The translations under genes were made by a program, and so were the position numbers. This document shows positions 43,246-52,323 of a stretch of 64,000 bases of DNA, piece after piece. Every line of letters begins with the position of its first letter. Within the stretch, counting starts at the first letter, position 1. The stretch comes from Glutamicibacter uratoxydans (GTDB lineage Bacteria > Actinomycetota > Actinomycetes > Actinomycetales > Micrococcaceae). Where the stretch lies: NCBI RefSeq assembly GCF_006539925.1, contig NZ_BJNY01000002.1, positions 186,001 to 250,000 on the forward strand. The letters run 5' to 3'. The notes below the pieces were generated by a model that did not search any database, was not told the origin of the DNA, and saw only the letters and a list, made by a program, of their open reading frames with translations.

Positions 43246-44421
43246 ATGAAGAACCCGCGAACCGGCTATCTCTCGCCGATGCGACCTCGAAATCCCGAAG
43301 AGCAGCACCGCGCCGCCAGCCCACTGGAACTGTTTTTCGACCTGGTCTTCGTCGTTGCAGTCTCCTTCTCCTCGGTTCAGTTTCACCACATGTCAGTCGA
43401 AGGCCATCTTGGCAGCGGGCTTCTGGGCTACCTCATGGTGTTCTTCGCGATCTGGTGGTCGTGGATGAACTTCACCTGGTTCGCAACATCTTTCGACACC
43501 GACGACTGGCTCTACAGAATCCTCACCTTCGTCCAGATGACCGGTGTCCTTGTCCTGGCTTCCGGAGCCGCCGCGGCCATGGAAGACCATGACTTCACGA
43601 TGATCACCATCGGATACGTCATCATGCGACTGGCGCTTGTCTCGCAGTGGATTCGCGCAGCCGCAAACAATCCCGAACTGCGCACCACCGCAATTCGCTA
43701 TGCGCTGGGAATCGCCATCGTCCAGGCGGCCTGGATAGCGCGGCTTTTCCTGCCCGAGACGGCAGGGTTCATCGGATTCTTCGTCCTGGTCATCGCAGAG
43801 ATCGCTGTGCCGGTCTGGGCCGAATCCCACCGTGCCACGCCCTGGAATACACACCACATCACCGAGCGCTATGGGCTGTTCACCCTGATCCTGTTGGGCG
43901 AATCGATCCTTGCCTCAGCGAACGCTGTAGTGGAAAGCCTGCACACCACCCAGAACATCAATCTCTTGCTGATGATTGCCGGCTCCGGGCTGGTGACTGC
44001 CGCCGGGATGTGGTGGATCTACTTCTCGCGCGAGCACCACACGCTGATTACCTCGCTGCGCACCTCGCTCACCTACGGCTACTTCCACTACCTCATCTTC
44101 GCCGCCGCCGGCGCCTTCTCGGTGGGAATCGAGGTGGCCATCGACCAGGCGGCAGGAGAATCAAAGACCACAGGGGCTCTTGCCGCAGCGACGCTCACCC
44201 TTCCCGTGGCAGTTTTCGTCATCGGCATTTGGCTGCTGGTTCTTCGAAGTGAACTCTCCCGTGCAGGGAACATCGGTTTCTTCACCGGCGTGTGCGTAAT
44301 TCTGCTGGGAATGCCCCTGGCGTCCATACTTCCGGTGGCGTTCACGGCGCTCGGAACTGTTATCTGCGTTGTGGTCCTGGAAATCGACAAGGCAAAACAC
44401 CTCAGCGCCGCACCGAATTAG
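43246..44421 (+). CDS. LtrA family membrane protein
   Basis: Membrane protein of 391 residues with about 11 hydrophobic segments, of the low temperature requirement A family. Family marks: SPLELFFDLVFVVAVS near the start and ITERYGLFTLILLGES in the middle. The function is not established; the name comes from a Listeria cold-growth mutant. Preceded by its own space after the terminator at 43200, so likely separately transcribed. Confidence 0.88.
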   Translation: MKNPRTGYLSPMRPRNPEEQHRAASPLELFFDLVFVVAVSFSSVQFHHMSVEGHLGSGLLGYLMVFFAIWWSWMNFTWFATSFDTDDWLYRILTFVQMTGVLVLASGAAAAMEDHDFTMITIGYVIMRLALVSQWIRAAANNPELRTTAIRYALGIAIVQAAWIARLFLPETAGFIGFFVLVIAEIAVPVWAESHRATPWNTHHITERYGLFTLILLGESILASANAVVESLHTTQNINLLLMIAGSGLVTAAGMWWIYFSREHHTLITSLRTSLTYGYFHYLIFAAAGAFSVGIEVAIDQAAGESKTTGALAAATLTLPVAVFVIGIWLLVLRSELSRAGNIGFFTGVCVILLGMPLASILPVAFTALGTVICVVVLEIDKAKHLSAAPN

Positions 44422-44434
44422 ACAGCAGCCCGAG

Positions 44435-44481
44435 TGCAGTGAAGCCGGACCTCGCACTAGGCAAGGGCCGGCTTCACTGCA
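44435..44481. terminator. Bidirectional terminator
   Basis: Perfect 14-bp arms (44435-44448 and 44468-44481), 19-nt loop, between the convergent ltrA-like and dehydrogenase genes. Confidence 0.82.
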
Positions 44482-44498
44482 GAACCGCAAAAGGACTG

Positions 44499-45560
44499 CT
44501 AGGCCCGCGGGTCCACGATGATCTTCACATGGTGCTCATTGTTGTTGATCAGCTGGTCGAAGCCCTGGGAAATCAGCTCGTCCAAACCAATGCGCCCGGT
44601 GATGAACTTGGACAAGTCGATCTTGCCGCTGCGCACCAGCTCGATGGTGTCCGGATGGTCGGAGGCGTAGCCGATAGTGCCGCGCAGGTCGATCTCCTTG
44701 AGCACCAGCTTTGGCATATCCACCTGCGGCTTGTGGCCCCAGATCGAGACGTTGACGATGGTTCCTGCAGGGCGCACCGCATCAAGCAGCATGTCCAGCA
44801 CTACCGGCACCGAGGAGCATTCGAAGCCGACGTCCGCGCCGCGTCCGCCGGTCAATTCTCGGACCTTATCAGCCACGTCGCCCTCGCGCGGGTCGAAGAC
44901 CTGGTCGGCCACTCCGGTTTCCCGGGCCTTGGCCTTGCGGGCCTCGGAAAGCTCGGAGATGTAGACGGTCAGGCCTTCAGCCTTGAGCACCGCCGCGGTC
45001 AGCAGCCCGATGGGGCCGGCGCCGCCGACGATGGCCACCTGTCCCGCCTTGGCTCCGGAGCGCACAAAAGCGTGGTGGCCCACCGACAGCGGCTCGATCA
45101 GCGCCGCCTCATCCAGCGGGATCTCGCCGATCGGGTGCACCCAGCGGCGCTGGACGACGATCTTCTCCGAAAGCCCGCCGCCGCGCCCGCCCAGGCCGAT
45201 GAAGTTCATGTCCTTTGACAGGTGGTAGGGCTGGCCCTGACTGGTGTCCACGTCGTCTGCGATGATGTAGGGCTCCACCACGACGTTCTCTCCAACCTCC
45301 AGGTCGGTGACGCCCTCGCCCAGGGCGGTGATGGTGCCGGAGAATTCATGGCCCAGGGTCACCGGCGCGCTCTCCCCGGAGATCGGGTGCGGATGGCCAG
45401 CCGGCGGGACGAAGATCGGCCCTTCGAGGTACTCGTGCAGGTCGGTTCCGCAGATGCCGCACCAGGCAACGTCGATGGCCCCGGTCCCCGGCTGCAGGAC
45501 CGGTTCGTCGATATCCTCGATGCGGATGTCTTTTTGGTCGTAAAAACGTGCTGCTCTCAT
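44499..45560 (-). CDS. Zinc-dependent medium-chain dehydrogenase, 2,3-butanediol dehydrogenase-like
   Basis: MDR enzyme of 353 residues. Catalytic zinc site: CGICGTDLHEY (Cys), GHEFSG (His-Glu) and the later IEPLSVGHHA. The Rossmann part has VGGAGPIGLL. The GPIFVP insertion is typical of (R,R)-butanediol/threonine-type dehydrogenases. The structural-zinc Cys cluster is missing, as in the butanediol group. It oxidises a secondary alcohol with NAD(H); the natural substrate here may belong to the catabolic region. GGAGCTTCC precedes the ATG. Last gene of the minus-strand run. Confidence 0.85.
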   Translation of the reverse strand: MRAARFYDQKDIRIEDIDEPVLQPGTGAIDVAWCGICGTDLHEYLEGPIFVPPAGHPHPISGESAPVTLGHEFSGTITALGEGVTDLEVGENVVVEPYIIADDVDTSQGQPYHLSKDMNFIGLGGRGGGLSEKIVVQRRWVHPIGEIPLDEAALIEPLSVGHHAFVRSGAKAGQVAIVGGAGPIGLLTAAVLKAEGLTVYISELSEARKAKARETGVADQVFDPREGDVADKVRELTGGRGADVGFECSSVPVVLDMLLDAVRPAGTIVNVSIWGHKPQVDMPKLVLKEIDLRGTIGYASDHPDTIELVRSGKIDLSKFITGRIGLDELISQGFDQLINNNEHHVKIIVDPRA

Positions 45561-45658
45561 GGAAGCTCCTGAACCAATCAACCTGACAGGTACGGCGGAT
45601 GCTCGTACACGATCCACGCTACCGGGATGCCTGGATGTTGAACACCCTCAGTTCGCGG

Positions 45659-46414
45659 CTAGTACACCGGTTTGGCTCCGGTCACCTCCAAGACAGTGCC
45701 GGTAATGTAGCGTGCTTGCGCGGAGGCAAGAAACAGCATGGCATCCACAATCTCGGCCGGTTTGGCGATGTGCCCCAGCGGCACCGTAGAGTCCAGCTCG
45801 CGCACGGCGTTTTCGGCATCCAACCCGCGGTGCTCGAAGCCGCTGCGCAGCATGGGGGTGTCGACCTCATTGGGGCACACCGCATTCACTCTGATGCCTT
45901 GCGCTGCATGGTCGCGGCCCATGCATTTAGTCATCGTGATCAGAGCGCCCTTGGCAGTGCAGTAGGCAAGATGCCCGGGCCCCGGGTATAGACCCCAGGC
46001 CGAAGCCGTATTCACGATGGCCCCGCCGCCGTTGTCGATCATTGGTTTAAGTACGGCGCGCGAAAGTCTGAAAGCGGCGCTAAGGTTGACCTCCAACGCT
46101 TCGTCCCACATCTGATCTGTGGTCTGCTCAGCGGTGCCGCGCGGGATGCTTCCGGCGTTGTTGAAGAGCAAGTCGACTCCGCCGAAATGACGTACCGCGT
46201 GATCCACTAGATCTTGGCAATACTCCGGAACGGTGATGTCCCCAGGCATCGCCTTCAGCTGTTGACCGAAGCGCTGTTCCAATTGGGCGCATTGGTCAGC
46301 ATTGCGGCCCGCCGCCACTACATTGGCTCCCGCAGTGATGAGGCGGCTGACCAGTTCCTTGCCAATTCCTCCGGTGGCTCCGGTGACAATGACGGTTTTC
46401 CCTTGAAAATTCAT
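45659..46414 (-). CDS. SDR family oxidoreductase
   Basis: Short-chain dehydrogenase of 251 residues with all classical motifs: TGATGGIG, NNAG, catalytic Ser in NTASAWG, YCTAKG (Tyr and Lys) and the C-terminal YITGTVLEVTGA. NAD or NADP dependent; substrate unknown. Its ribosome site AAAGGAG sits inside the 3' arm of the hairpin at 46416-46458, so translation may be controlled. It lies between iclR and the butanediol-type dehydrogenase. Confidence 0.88.
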   Translation of the reverse strand: MNFQGKTVIVTGATGGIGKELVSRLITAGANVVAAGRNADQCAQLEQRFGQQLKAMPGDITVPEYCQDLVDHAVRHFGGVDLLFNNAGSIPRGTAEQTTDQMWDEALEVNLSAAFRLSRAVLKPMIDNGGGAIVNTASAWGLYPGPGHLAYCTAKGALITMTKCMGRDHAAQGIRVNAVCPNEVDTPMLRSGFEHRGLDAENAVRELDSTVPLGHIAKPAEIVDAMLFLASAQARYITGTVLEVTGAKPVY

Positions 46415-46415
46415 T

Positions 46416-46458
46416 CTTTCTCCTTTGCGACCAACTGCGCCGGCCGCAAAGGAGAAAG
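46416..46458 (-). promoter_or_regulatory. Hairpin that hides the SDR ribosome-binding site
   Basis: On the minus strand a perfect 14-bp stem (arms 46445-46458 and 46416-46429, 15-nt loop) pairs CTTTCTCCTTTGCG with CGCAAAGGAGAAAG. The second arm is the SDR Shine-Dalgarno, 1 base from its ATG. The first arm starts 4 bases after the iclR stop. There is no U-run, so translational control is more likely than termination. Confidence 0.8.
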
Positions 46459-46462
46459 ACTC

Positions 46463-47275
46463 CTAGCGAGTGGCTGGCAGGGTGTCGGTCAATGACACAA
46501 TGCGCTGGCGAACGCGCTGGGCGCCTTCGAGCAGCTCATTGATTTTCTGCGTTTCAATTTTGTCCGTGCCGATTCGATGGCGCGGAGCGATATAGGCGAG
46601 GGAAGCTACCAGGTCTCCGCCAGCGCCGCGCAGCGGCACCGCAACCGAGATGATTCCTTCTTCCAACTCATCAACAGTGCTGGCCCACCCCTGTTCTCGC
46701 ACTGCTTGCAGCTCTGCGTCGAGACCCTTCCACGTGGTGATAGTGACAGGTGTCAACTTCTCCAACTTATTGCCGGTGGCCACCCGGATCTCGTCCCGGT
46801 CCAGTTCTGCCAGAAGCAACTTTCCGGTGGCGGAAGCATGCAACGGCCAGCGCATGCCCTTCATATCCGACATCGTCACACCAATGGAGCGCGGCGCAGC
46901 CTGCTGGACCAGGTCCAAATCGTACTTTCCTCGGCGCACACTCAAAGTCACCGTTTCATTCATCGCATCTGCGACTTCTTCCACGACATCGCTGACCCGG
47001 GATACCAGCCCCGCAGTCGGGTCGACGTCCTGGGCGATACGTGCCAGATCCCAGCCGAGGAAATACAAGGTGTCCTGGCGATCGACGAATCCCTCTTCCT
47101 CTAAAGTTAACAGCAGACGAAATACCGTGGCCCGTGGCAACTGTACGCGCTTGGCGATCTCTGTAACGGTCTGCCCGTTGCCTTTAGCCGCCAGTGCACG
47201 AAGCACCGCAATGGCTCTGGATACCGAGCGGTTTGCGGATATCCCGCCGGAAGTTTTTTCGGTCGTCTCGCCCAT
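46463..47275 (-). CDS. IclR family regulator (first)
   Basis: IclR-type regulator of 270 residues: winged helix SRAIAVLRALAAKGNGQTVTEIAKRVQLPRATVFRLLLTL (in parts), then the effector domain with the usual ISVAVPLRGAGGDLVASLA end. It is upstream of the SDR and butanediol-type dehydrogenase on the same strand and probably in their transcript. It carries no GTTCA-N5-TGAAC palindrome in front of it, unlike the second IclR at 54746, so it may have a different target. Confidence 0.88.
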   Translation of the reverse strand: MGETTEKTSGGISANRSVSRAIAVLRALAAKGNGQTVTEIAKRVQLPRATVFRLLLTLEEEGFVDRQDTLYFLGWDLARIAQDVDPTAGLVSRVSDVVEEVADAMNETVTLSVRRGKYDLDLVQQAAPRSIGVTMSDMKGMRWPLHASATGKLLLAELDRDEIRVATGNKLEKLTPVTITTWKGLDAELQAVREQGWASTVDELEEGIISVAVPLRGAGGDLVASLAYIAPRHRIGTDKIETQKINELLEGAQRVRQRIVSLTDTLPATR

Positions 47276-47344
47276 CGTGGGGTCACAGCCTTTCAGGTAG
47301 TTTGCTACCAGCCTAGCCGTTTGACCGCACAGCGAACACTTCGA

Positions 47345-47605
47345 TCAGCACTTTCGCTGGTTTTTGACGCGCGTGAATCCAGCAGCACCGTCGAGGGGAA
47401 GCACCCGAATCCCATCAAGATGATGGATCAGTTTGCGTTCGCTGCACCCCCGGCGTCGAATCCACAAAAATCGGCGTTCAGCATCGATCTCATCAAGTAC
47501 CGCGTGAAAGGAAACTCCCCTTGGGGTGCGCACCGAGACAAGGTCTCCCGCGCGCAGCCTGTCCCAGTGTTGCACCGGGGCATTTGCGAGGTCATTCATG
47601 GTCAT
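47345..47605 (-). CDS. Small hypothetical protein
   Basis: Protein of 86 residues without membrane helix. A small beta-barrel-like pattern is visible (DRLRAGDLVSVRTPRGVSFH, RRFLWIRRRGCSERKLI). Unknown family. It starts 18 bases after the aldolase stop, with AAGGAAAGTGG before the ATG, so it is the second gene of the aldolase transcript. Confidence 0.65.
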   Translation of the reverse strand: MTMNDLANAPVQHWDRLRAGDLVSVRTPRGVSFHAVLDEIDAERRFLWIRRRGCSERKLIHHLDGIRVLPLDGAAGFTRVKNQRKC

Positions 47606-47622
47606 TTGCAGCCACTTTCCTT

Positions 47623-48414
47623 TTAAACAGTCTGTGCAGAGTCCGTCGTTAGAAGTTGCCGGGCCGCCATAGAGATTAATGCGCTATCGGTGCTCACCGG
47701 CATGAATTTGAAGCCGAGCTCGACCATCCGCCGAGCCAAGCCAATCTCCCCCGCATACACCCCGGGGACAACTCCTGCGGCGGCGGCACGCTGCGCGATC
47801 TCTCGCAACACGTGCTGTTGATCTCCCAGGGTCAGTTGCTCTAGGGTCCACCCACAGCTCAAAGCCAAATCATAGGGACCTACAAAGATGGCATCCGGGC
47901 CGGCGGCAAGAATCTCGTCAATATTCTCCAGCCCTTTCGCCGTTTCAATCATGAGCGCCACCAGGGGATCGCTTTCAACTAACCCCGGTGTCTGCACCGG
48001 GTAACGGGGAATTAATCGCGTCGGCCCGTAACTGCGTTTTCCCCTCGGTGCAAACCTGCAAGTTTCAATAATTCCCAGGGCTTGCTGCGCGGTCTCCACG
48101 GTAGGAACAATGACAATACGTGCACCTGCATCGATCGCACGTCCAAGATGCCCTACCTCATTGCTCGGTACTCGCACTCCGGCCGGAATGCCATATACGT
48201 GCGCAGCTTCGAAAAGCGCGCGATAATCGGCTAATTCTGCATGTCCATGCTGTCCGTCAACGCAAACCCAGTCAAAGCCTTCTGCAGCACCCGTCTCGAC
48301 AACAGCCGCATCCCTATAGGTGATCCATAAGCCAAACTTCGCTCTTTCGTCACTCAAATTCAACGAAGGCTGCGTCTGATTGCTGGTTCGAGCACTCGTA
48401 CCGTAAATCTTCAT
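47623..48414 (-). CDS. HpcH/HpaI family class II aldolase
   Basis: Pyruvate-dependent aldolase of 263 residues, TIM barrel. Motifs: FGLWITYRDAAVVE, GFDWVCVDGQHG (His base), GVRVPSNEVGHLGRAID, IVPTVETAQQA, MIETAKGLENIDEI (metal Glu) and FVGPYDLALS. The family splits 4-hydroxy-2-oxo acids (2-dehydro-3-deoxyglucarate, 4-hydroxy-2-oxoheptanedioate and others) to pyruvate plus an aldehyde. An in-frame ATG at 48432 is an alternative start. Behind an IclR-type palindrome pair at 48484-48518. Confidence 0.88.
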   Translation of the reverse strand: MKIYGTSARTSNQTQPSLNLSDERAKFGLWITYRDAAVVETGAAEGFDWVCVDGQHGHAELADYRALFEAAHVYGIPAGVRVPSNEVGHLGRAIDAGARIVIVPTVETAQQALGIIETCRFAPRGKRSYGPTRLIPRYPVQTPGLVESDPLVALMIETAKGLENIDEILAAGPDAIFVGPYDLALSCGWTLEQLTLGDQQHVLREIAQRAAAAGVVPGVYAGEIGLARRMVELGFKFMPVSTDSALISMAARQLLTTDSAQTV

Positions 48415-48483
48415 CTTCCAAACCCCTTGCATTGCAGGACCGCTGAATTGTCGATTGGCTCACAACTGAAACTCTACTCTTAT

Positions 48484-48518
48484 GTTCATCCAGCAATCAA
48501 TCTATTCATTCAATGAAC
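48484..48518. promoter_or_regulatory. Operator pair of the GTTCA-N5-TGAAC regulon (aldolase)
   Basis: ATTCATTCAATGAAC at 48504-48518 (9 of 10 consensus bases) and GTTCATCCAGCAATC at 48484-48498 (7 of 10), starts 20 bp apart, 70-104 bases before the aldolase start. Confidence 0.7.
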
Positions 48519-48533
48519 ACTTATGTTAATCGG

Positions 48534-48580
48534 GGACAGCTATCCCGCAACACCACAAAGGGGCTGAGGGATAGCTGTCC
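48534..48580 (-). terminator. Terminator of MHS transporter 1
   Basis: Perfect 13-bp arms (48534-48546 and 48568-48580) 14 bases past the stop of the transporter, separating it from the aldolase promoter. Confidence 0.8.
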
Positions 48581-48594
48581 ACCGAGAATCCGAC

Positions 48595-50085
48595 TTAGCG
48601 GCGGGTTACCAACATCATCATGGAAGTATCCAGGTGTTCGTTGCTGTCCTGGCCGTTGGCCAGGGCTTCAGCCTCCTCCTTGCTTCGCACCACAGGCACG
48701 GATCCGAGCAGCGGCCGAGCGGCGGTTTCACGCAGCTTGAACGTGGCCACCAAGGCAACCACAGAGAAGAACATGATGTAGTAGGCCGGAGCGAAATGAT
48801 CACCGGTGACGTTCACCAAAATCTGGCTGACCAGCGGGGTGGTACCGCCAAAAATCGATATCGCCAGGTTATGGGTAACGCCAACTCCCCCGTACCGAGA
48901 GGCCGTGGGAAAGAGTTCGGACATTACAGAACCTGTCAATGCCAAGAAGAAGGCACTTGGCAGCATCACCAGCGCCAACGAAACATACAGCGACCACAGT
49001 TCGCCAACATGCATCAAAGCGAACGCTGGAACCAAAAGAACCAGATTGCCGATGGTGGCCATAACATAAATCGGACGGCGTCCTATCTTGTCAGACCAGA
49101 TGGCGATAATGGGAATAAGAATCGCCTGGACCACGAGCACCGCCACCGCCGCGACAGCCGTGTGCACGGCAGGGGAACCAATTTCCGCTTCCAGATATGT
49201 CGGCATGTAGCTGGTAAGCATGTAGGAGGACGTGCCATCTGCGGCAATCAAGGCACAGCCGATCAAGATCTGCGGCCAGTAATGACGCAGAATATTAGGC
49301 AAATTATGGCGAATGAAAATCGGGTTGACGTCGCCCTCTTCTGACAATTCCTGAGCGGCCTCAAAACTGGGCGACTCAGGAATACGATGGCGAAGCATGA
49401 TGGCAACGATGCCCAGGGGAAGAGCTACCAAGAATGGAATTCGCCAACCTCCATCAAGCATTGCGCTTTCACCCCATGCTGAAGTCGTGAGCATGGTTGT
49501 TGCCGCCACCACCGCGGCACCGGCGGCAAATCCCAGCATTGAACCGGAGTTCAGCAGCGCTGTCATGAATCCACGGCGGTTGTCCGGGGAAAATTCGGCT
49601 ACGTAAGTGGCAGCCCCTGAATACTCGCCTCCGGTAGAGAATCCCTGCATCATCTTCAGCAGATACAGGGGGATAATCACCCACAGCCCGACCTGTCCCG
49701 CCGTGGGAAGCAAACCAATCAACGTGGTCGCTGCAGCCATAAGGGCAATGGTAAAGAACATGACCTTTCGGCGTCCGATCTTATCCCCGATCGGTCCGAG
49801 AATCATGCCGCCCAAGGGGCGAACTACGAACGAAACCGCAAAGCCCAAGAGCGTCACCAGCAGTCCCATGGTTTGATCCATGCCTTCAGTGAAGACCGCC
49901 GTCATGGTCACCGCCAGGTAGCCGTAGACGCCGATGTCATACCACTCGATGAAATTGCCGATACCGGCCCCGAACTGTGCACGGCGCAGCTCTTCCTTGT
50001 CCACCACAATGCAATCGTCAGCTCGCAGCCGCCGAGTGGTTTTCGGCAGCGCGGGGCGCTGCAATTTCGATGATTCGCTCACCAT
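48595..50085 (-). CDS. MHS-type MFS transporter 1
   Basis: Metabolite:H+ symporter of 496 residues with 12 hydrophobic segments. Family marks: GIGNFIEWYDIGVYGYLA at helix 1, GDKIGRRKVMFFTI (A motif), LLKMMQGFSTGGEYSGAATYVAEF at helix 4 and the second-half repeat SDKIGRRPIYV. MHS carriers take up 2-oxoglutarate, proline, betaines or aromatic acids. Very similar to the carrier at 58864. The ATG at 50085 has GGAAAGAGAAT before it. Operator pair at 50175-50209. Confidence 0.9.
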   Translation of the reverse strand: MVSESSKLQRPALPKTTRRLRADDCIVVDKEELRRAQFGAGIGNFIEWYDIGVYGYLAVTMTAVFTEGMDQTMGLLVTLLGFAVSFVVRPLGGMILGPIGDKIGRRKVMFFTIALMAAATTLIGLLPTAGQVGLWVIIPLYLLKMMQGFSTGGEYSGAATYVAEFSPDNRRGFMTALLNSGSMLGFAAGAAVVAATTMLTTSAWGESAMLDGGWRIPFLVALPLGIVAIMLRHRIPESPSFEAAQELSEEGDVNPIFIRHNLPNILRHYWPQILIGCALIAADGTSSYMLTSYMPTYLEAEIGSPAVHTAVAAVAVLVVQAILIPIIAIWSDKIGRRPIYVMATIGNLVLLVPAFALMHVGELWSLYVSLALVMLPSAFFLALTGSVMSELFPTASRYGGVGVTHNLAISIFGGTTPLVSQILVNVTGDHFAPAYYIMFFSVVALVATFKLRETAARPLLGSVPVVRSKEEAEALANGQDSNEHLDTSMMMLVTRR

Positions 50086-50174
50086 ATTCTCTTTCCTGCC
50101 GGGAACAATGCGGGCATCAGACGCCCGGAGTGATGTACTGGCCCACACTAGGCCCCACAACATCGTTTTGAAGC

Positions 50175-50209
50175 GTTCAACTAATGATCACTTGATTTAT
50201 CTAGTGAAC
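50175..50209. promoter_or_regulatory. Operator pair of the GTTCA-N5-TGAAC regulon (MHS 1)
   Basis: GTTCAACTAATGATC at 50175-50189 (9 of 10) and ATTTATCTAGTGAAC at 50195-50209 (8 of 10), starts 20 bp apart, about 90 bases before the transporter start. Confidence 0.72.
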
Positions 50210-50429
50210 ATTAACCTGCGGTGATTTACAACACGTTTTCAAAAATTCCCGACGTACCCGAGCGCGGAAAAACTCGAAATGCACTGAGAACTTCAGCGTG
50301 ACGTGCAAGAAAGCGGATCTGGTCGAAACTGAAACTTTCTACTGTTCCAACCAAGGAAACTCGTCGAGTTTTCTCAGATTCCCTCTAGCGCTATGCGCAC
50401 GCTAACTGATAGCGTGACTGTAGTCCAGC

Positions 50430-50444
50430 GTTCATTCAATGAAC
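50430..50444. promoter_or_regulatory. Perfect GTTCA-N5-TGAAC palindrome, isolated
   Basis: GTTCATTCAATGAAC matches all ten consensus bases; the position 20 bp downstream matches only 5 of 10. It lies in the 700-bp space 50086-50785, 340 bases before the MFS gene at 50786. The rest of that space holds no clear gene; a 50-codon frame at 50501-50653 has GGAG before its ATG but poor composition. Confidence 0.72.
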
Positions 50445-50785
50445 TTTACGACCGCTGGATGCTCTTTTTCCTTCGCCTTTCTAATTCGCGGAGTTCCACC
50501 ATGAACTGTTTCAACTGCTGGGGTACCATGAGTCGTTATGCCATGACCACCGGCCAGACGGTCCCATTGGATGCCGTCACCGCGTCGCATAAAAGCAGTT
50601 TCACTTCCACGGCAGGCCGAACGCCCAGCACGCTGCTCTCACTTAAGCGATAGCAGCGGCTGCGTCCAGAACTGTCTTGCCCGAATTTCCCGGGCACTTC
50701 GATGCCCTAATTCTCAGGTCAGCGCATTATTTCGGCATGCTCAGATGCCTCTTCATAGTTACGCACCCTTAAATGAGAAGGTGAA

Positions 50786-52057
50786 GTGAACATCCCCCTG
50801 TTCCGTGGGCGCAAGCCCCTCAGCGCCAACCCGACCCTTAATCTCACCGGCGCTGGAATCGCCCTTATTGCCGTCTGTTACGGACTCGCCCGGTTTGGCT
50901 ACGGTTTCTTTACACCAATCTTTCGCACCGAATTCAGCCTCTCCCCTACGACCATCGGATTCTTTGCTTCAGCGTCCTACATCGCATACTGCGCAGCAAT
51001 CATTGCGGCCACGCTGCTGACAACTTCCTTGGGCGCCCGCAATCTTGTCATTGCTTCCGGCCTTTTGGCGGCCGGTTCAATGGCCGGGATCGCGTTGGCC
51101 CCCAATGCGTCCGCATTAGGGACCGCGGTCGCCGCTACGGGATTCTGCACGGGCTTGGTGTCCCCACCCTTGGCGACTGTGATCGCTGAGAATGTTGCAC
51201 AGAAATATCAGAGCCGAGTGCAGACAATGGTGAATTCCGGAGCTGGCGTAGGTGTGGTGATCAGCGTTCCCATCGCAATGACTGTTTCAAGTCACTGGCG
51301 ACTATCCTGGCTGCTGTTTGCGGCGCTGGCTCTTGCAGCCACCTTATGGATCACGCGCAGCGCCCCACGACCGCTCCCGCGTTTGTCGCCGGATATTCAG
51401 CTCGCCGATACAGGTCTAAGAATCCGCCTGCTCCCGCGCCCGGCCTTCCCGGTTGGAAGCATCCGTTTGATTTCCGCCTCCGCTCTGCTCGGCGCCAGTT
51501 CCACCGCAATGCTGACTTTCGGACGCGATTTCCTCATCGTCGTTGGCCAGCAATCAGCAGCAATCACGACCACCGCCTGGGTGATGCTCGGTGCCAGCGG
51601 ATTAGTTGGAGCAGCCGCTGGAAGTCTTAGTGCGCGTTTTGGCCTAGGGCTCTCGTGGTTCTTCGGCTGTGTGAGTATGAGCGTAGCGTCCTTGGTACTG
51701 ATCGTTTGGCCAAACAGCTCCTCACTCGGGCTGATCTCCATGACATTGTTCGGCGCCGCCTACACCACCTCTGCCGGATTCCTCTTAGTTTGGTGCATAC
51801 AGGTCTATTACCGCGCTCAATCGGTGGGCGTGGGCATGGCATTCCTCGTTATCGCGTTAGGGCAAGCCATAGCAACACCGCTATTTGGCTTCCTCATGGT
51901 TCAGTTTGGCGCGGCCATGCCGTTCTATGCAGCAGCCGCCTGTGGTCTTGCCGCCGGACTCATCATGCCCCGGATTTCTGTACTGCCGATTACGACGCTG
52001 ATGGAAATCATTCCCGTGGACCAAAATCCTGATCCTCAGATGCCTGCCCAAACGTGA
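50786..52057 (+). CDS. YbfB/YjiJ-type MFS transporter
   Basis: Membrane carrier of 423 residues, 12 hydrophobic segments, GTG start preceded by GAGAAGGTGAA. The first helix CYGLARFGYGFFTPIFRTEF is the signature of the YbfB/YjiJ subfamily. The substrate is unknown. Its position in the catabolic region and the palindrome upstream suggest a part in uptake or export of a pathway compound, but the 340-base distance leaves this open. Confidence 0.85.
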   Translation: MNIPLFRGRKPLSANPTLNLTGAGIALIAVCYGLARFGYGFFTPIFRTEFSLSPTTIGFFASASYIAYCAAIIAATLLTTSLGARNLVIASGLLAAGSMAGIALAPNASALGTAVAATGFCTGLVSPPLATVIAENVAQKYQSRVQTMVNSGAGVGVVISVPIAMTVSSHWRLSWLLFAALALAATLWITRSAPRPLPRLSPDIQLADTGLRIRLLPRPAFPVGSIRLISASALLGASSTAMLTFGRDFLIVVGQQSAAITTTAWVMLGASGLVGAAAGSLSARFGLGLSWFFGCVSMSVASLVLIVWPNSSSLGLISMTLFGAAYTTSAGFLLVWCIQVYYRAQSVGVGMAFLVIALGQAIATPLFGFLMVQFGAAMPFYAAAACGLAAGLIMPRISVLPITTLMEIIPVDQNPDPQMPAQT

Positions 52058-52192
52058 ATAGCATGCCGGATTAACTCAGCCGCTGTTTCCACCGGAGCAC
52101 TGCCATAAGCAGTCCGCTGTGGCTTGGCACCATCCACTGCACGAGAACCATGTTGTGTCCGTTCCAAGTGCTTGATGTTGCAGCCGTAGTCC

Positions 52193-52241
52193 ATGACAGA
52201 ACGCCGCTGGTTTATCTTGAAAACCAGCGGCGTTCTGTCAT
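52193..52241. terminator. Bidirectional terminator, 21-bp stem
   Basis: Perfect 21-bp arms (52193-52213, 52221-52241) around a 7-nt loop, between the convergent MFS and racemase genes. Confidence 0.88.
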
Positions 52242-52323
52242 CTTGGAGCAACGTCACTCATTCAAATATCGATGTTCCGGCTTCACATTTGCTGCGCAGC
52301 ACAAACCTTCTCACTCAGCATTC

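Noticed and set aside
50501-50653. 50-codon frame with GGAG before its ATG
   Set aside because: Poor composition and no family; kept only as a possibility in the finding on the isolated palindrome.
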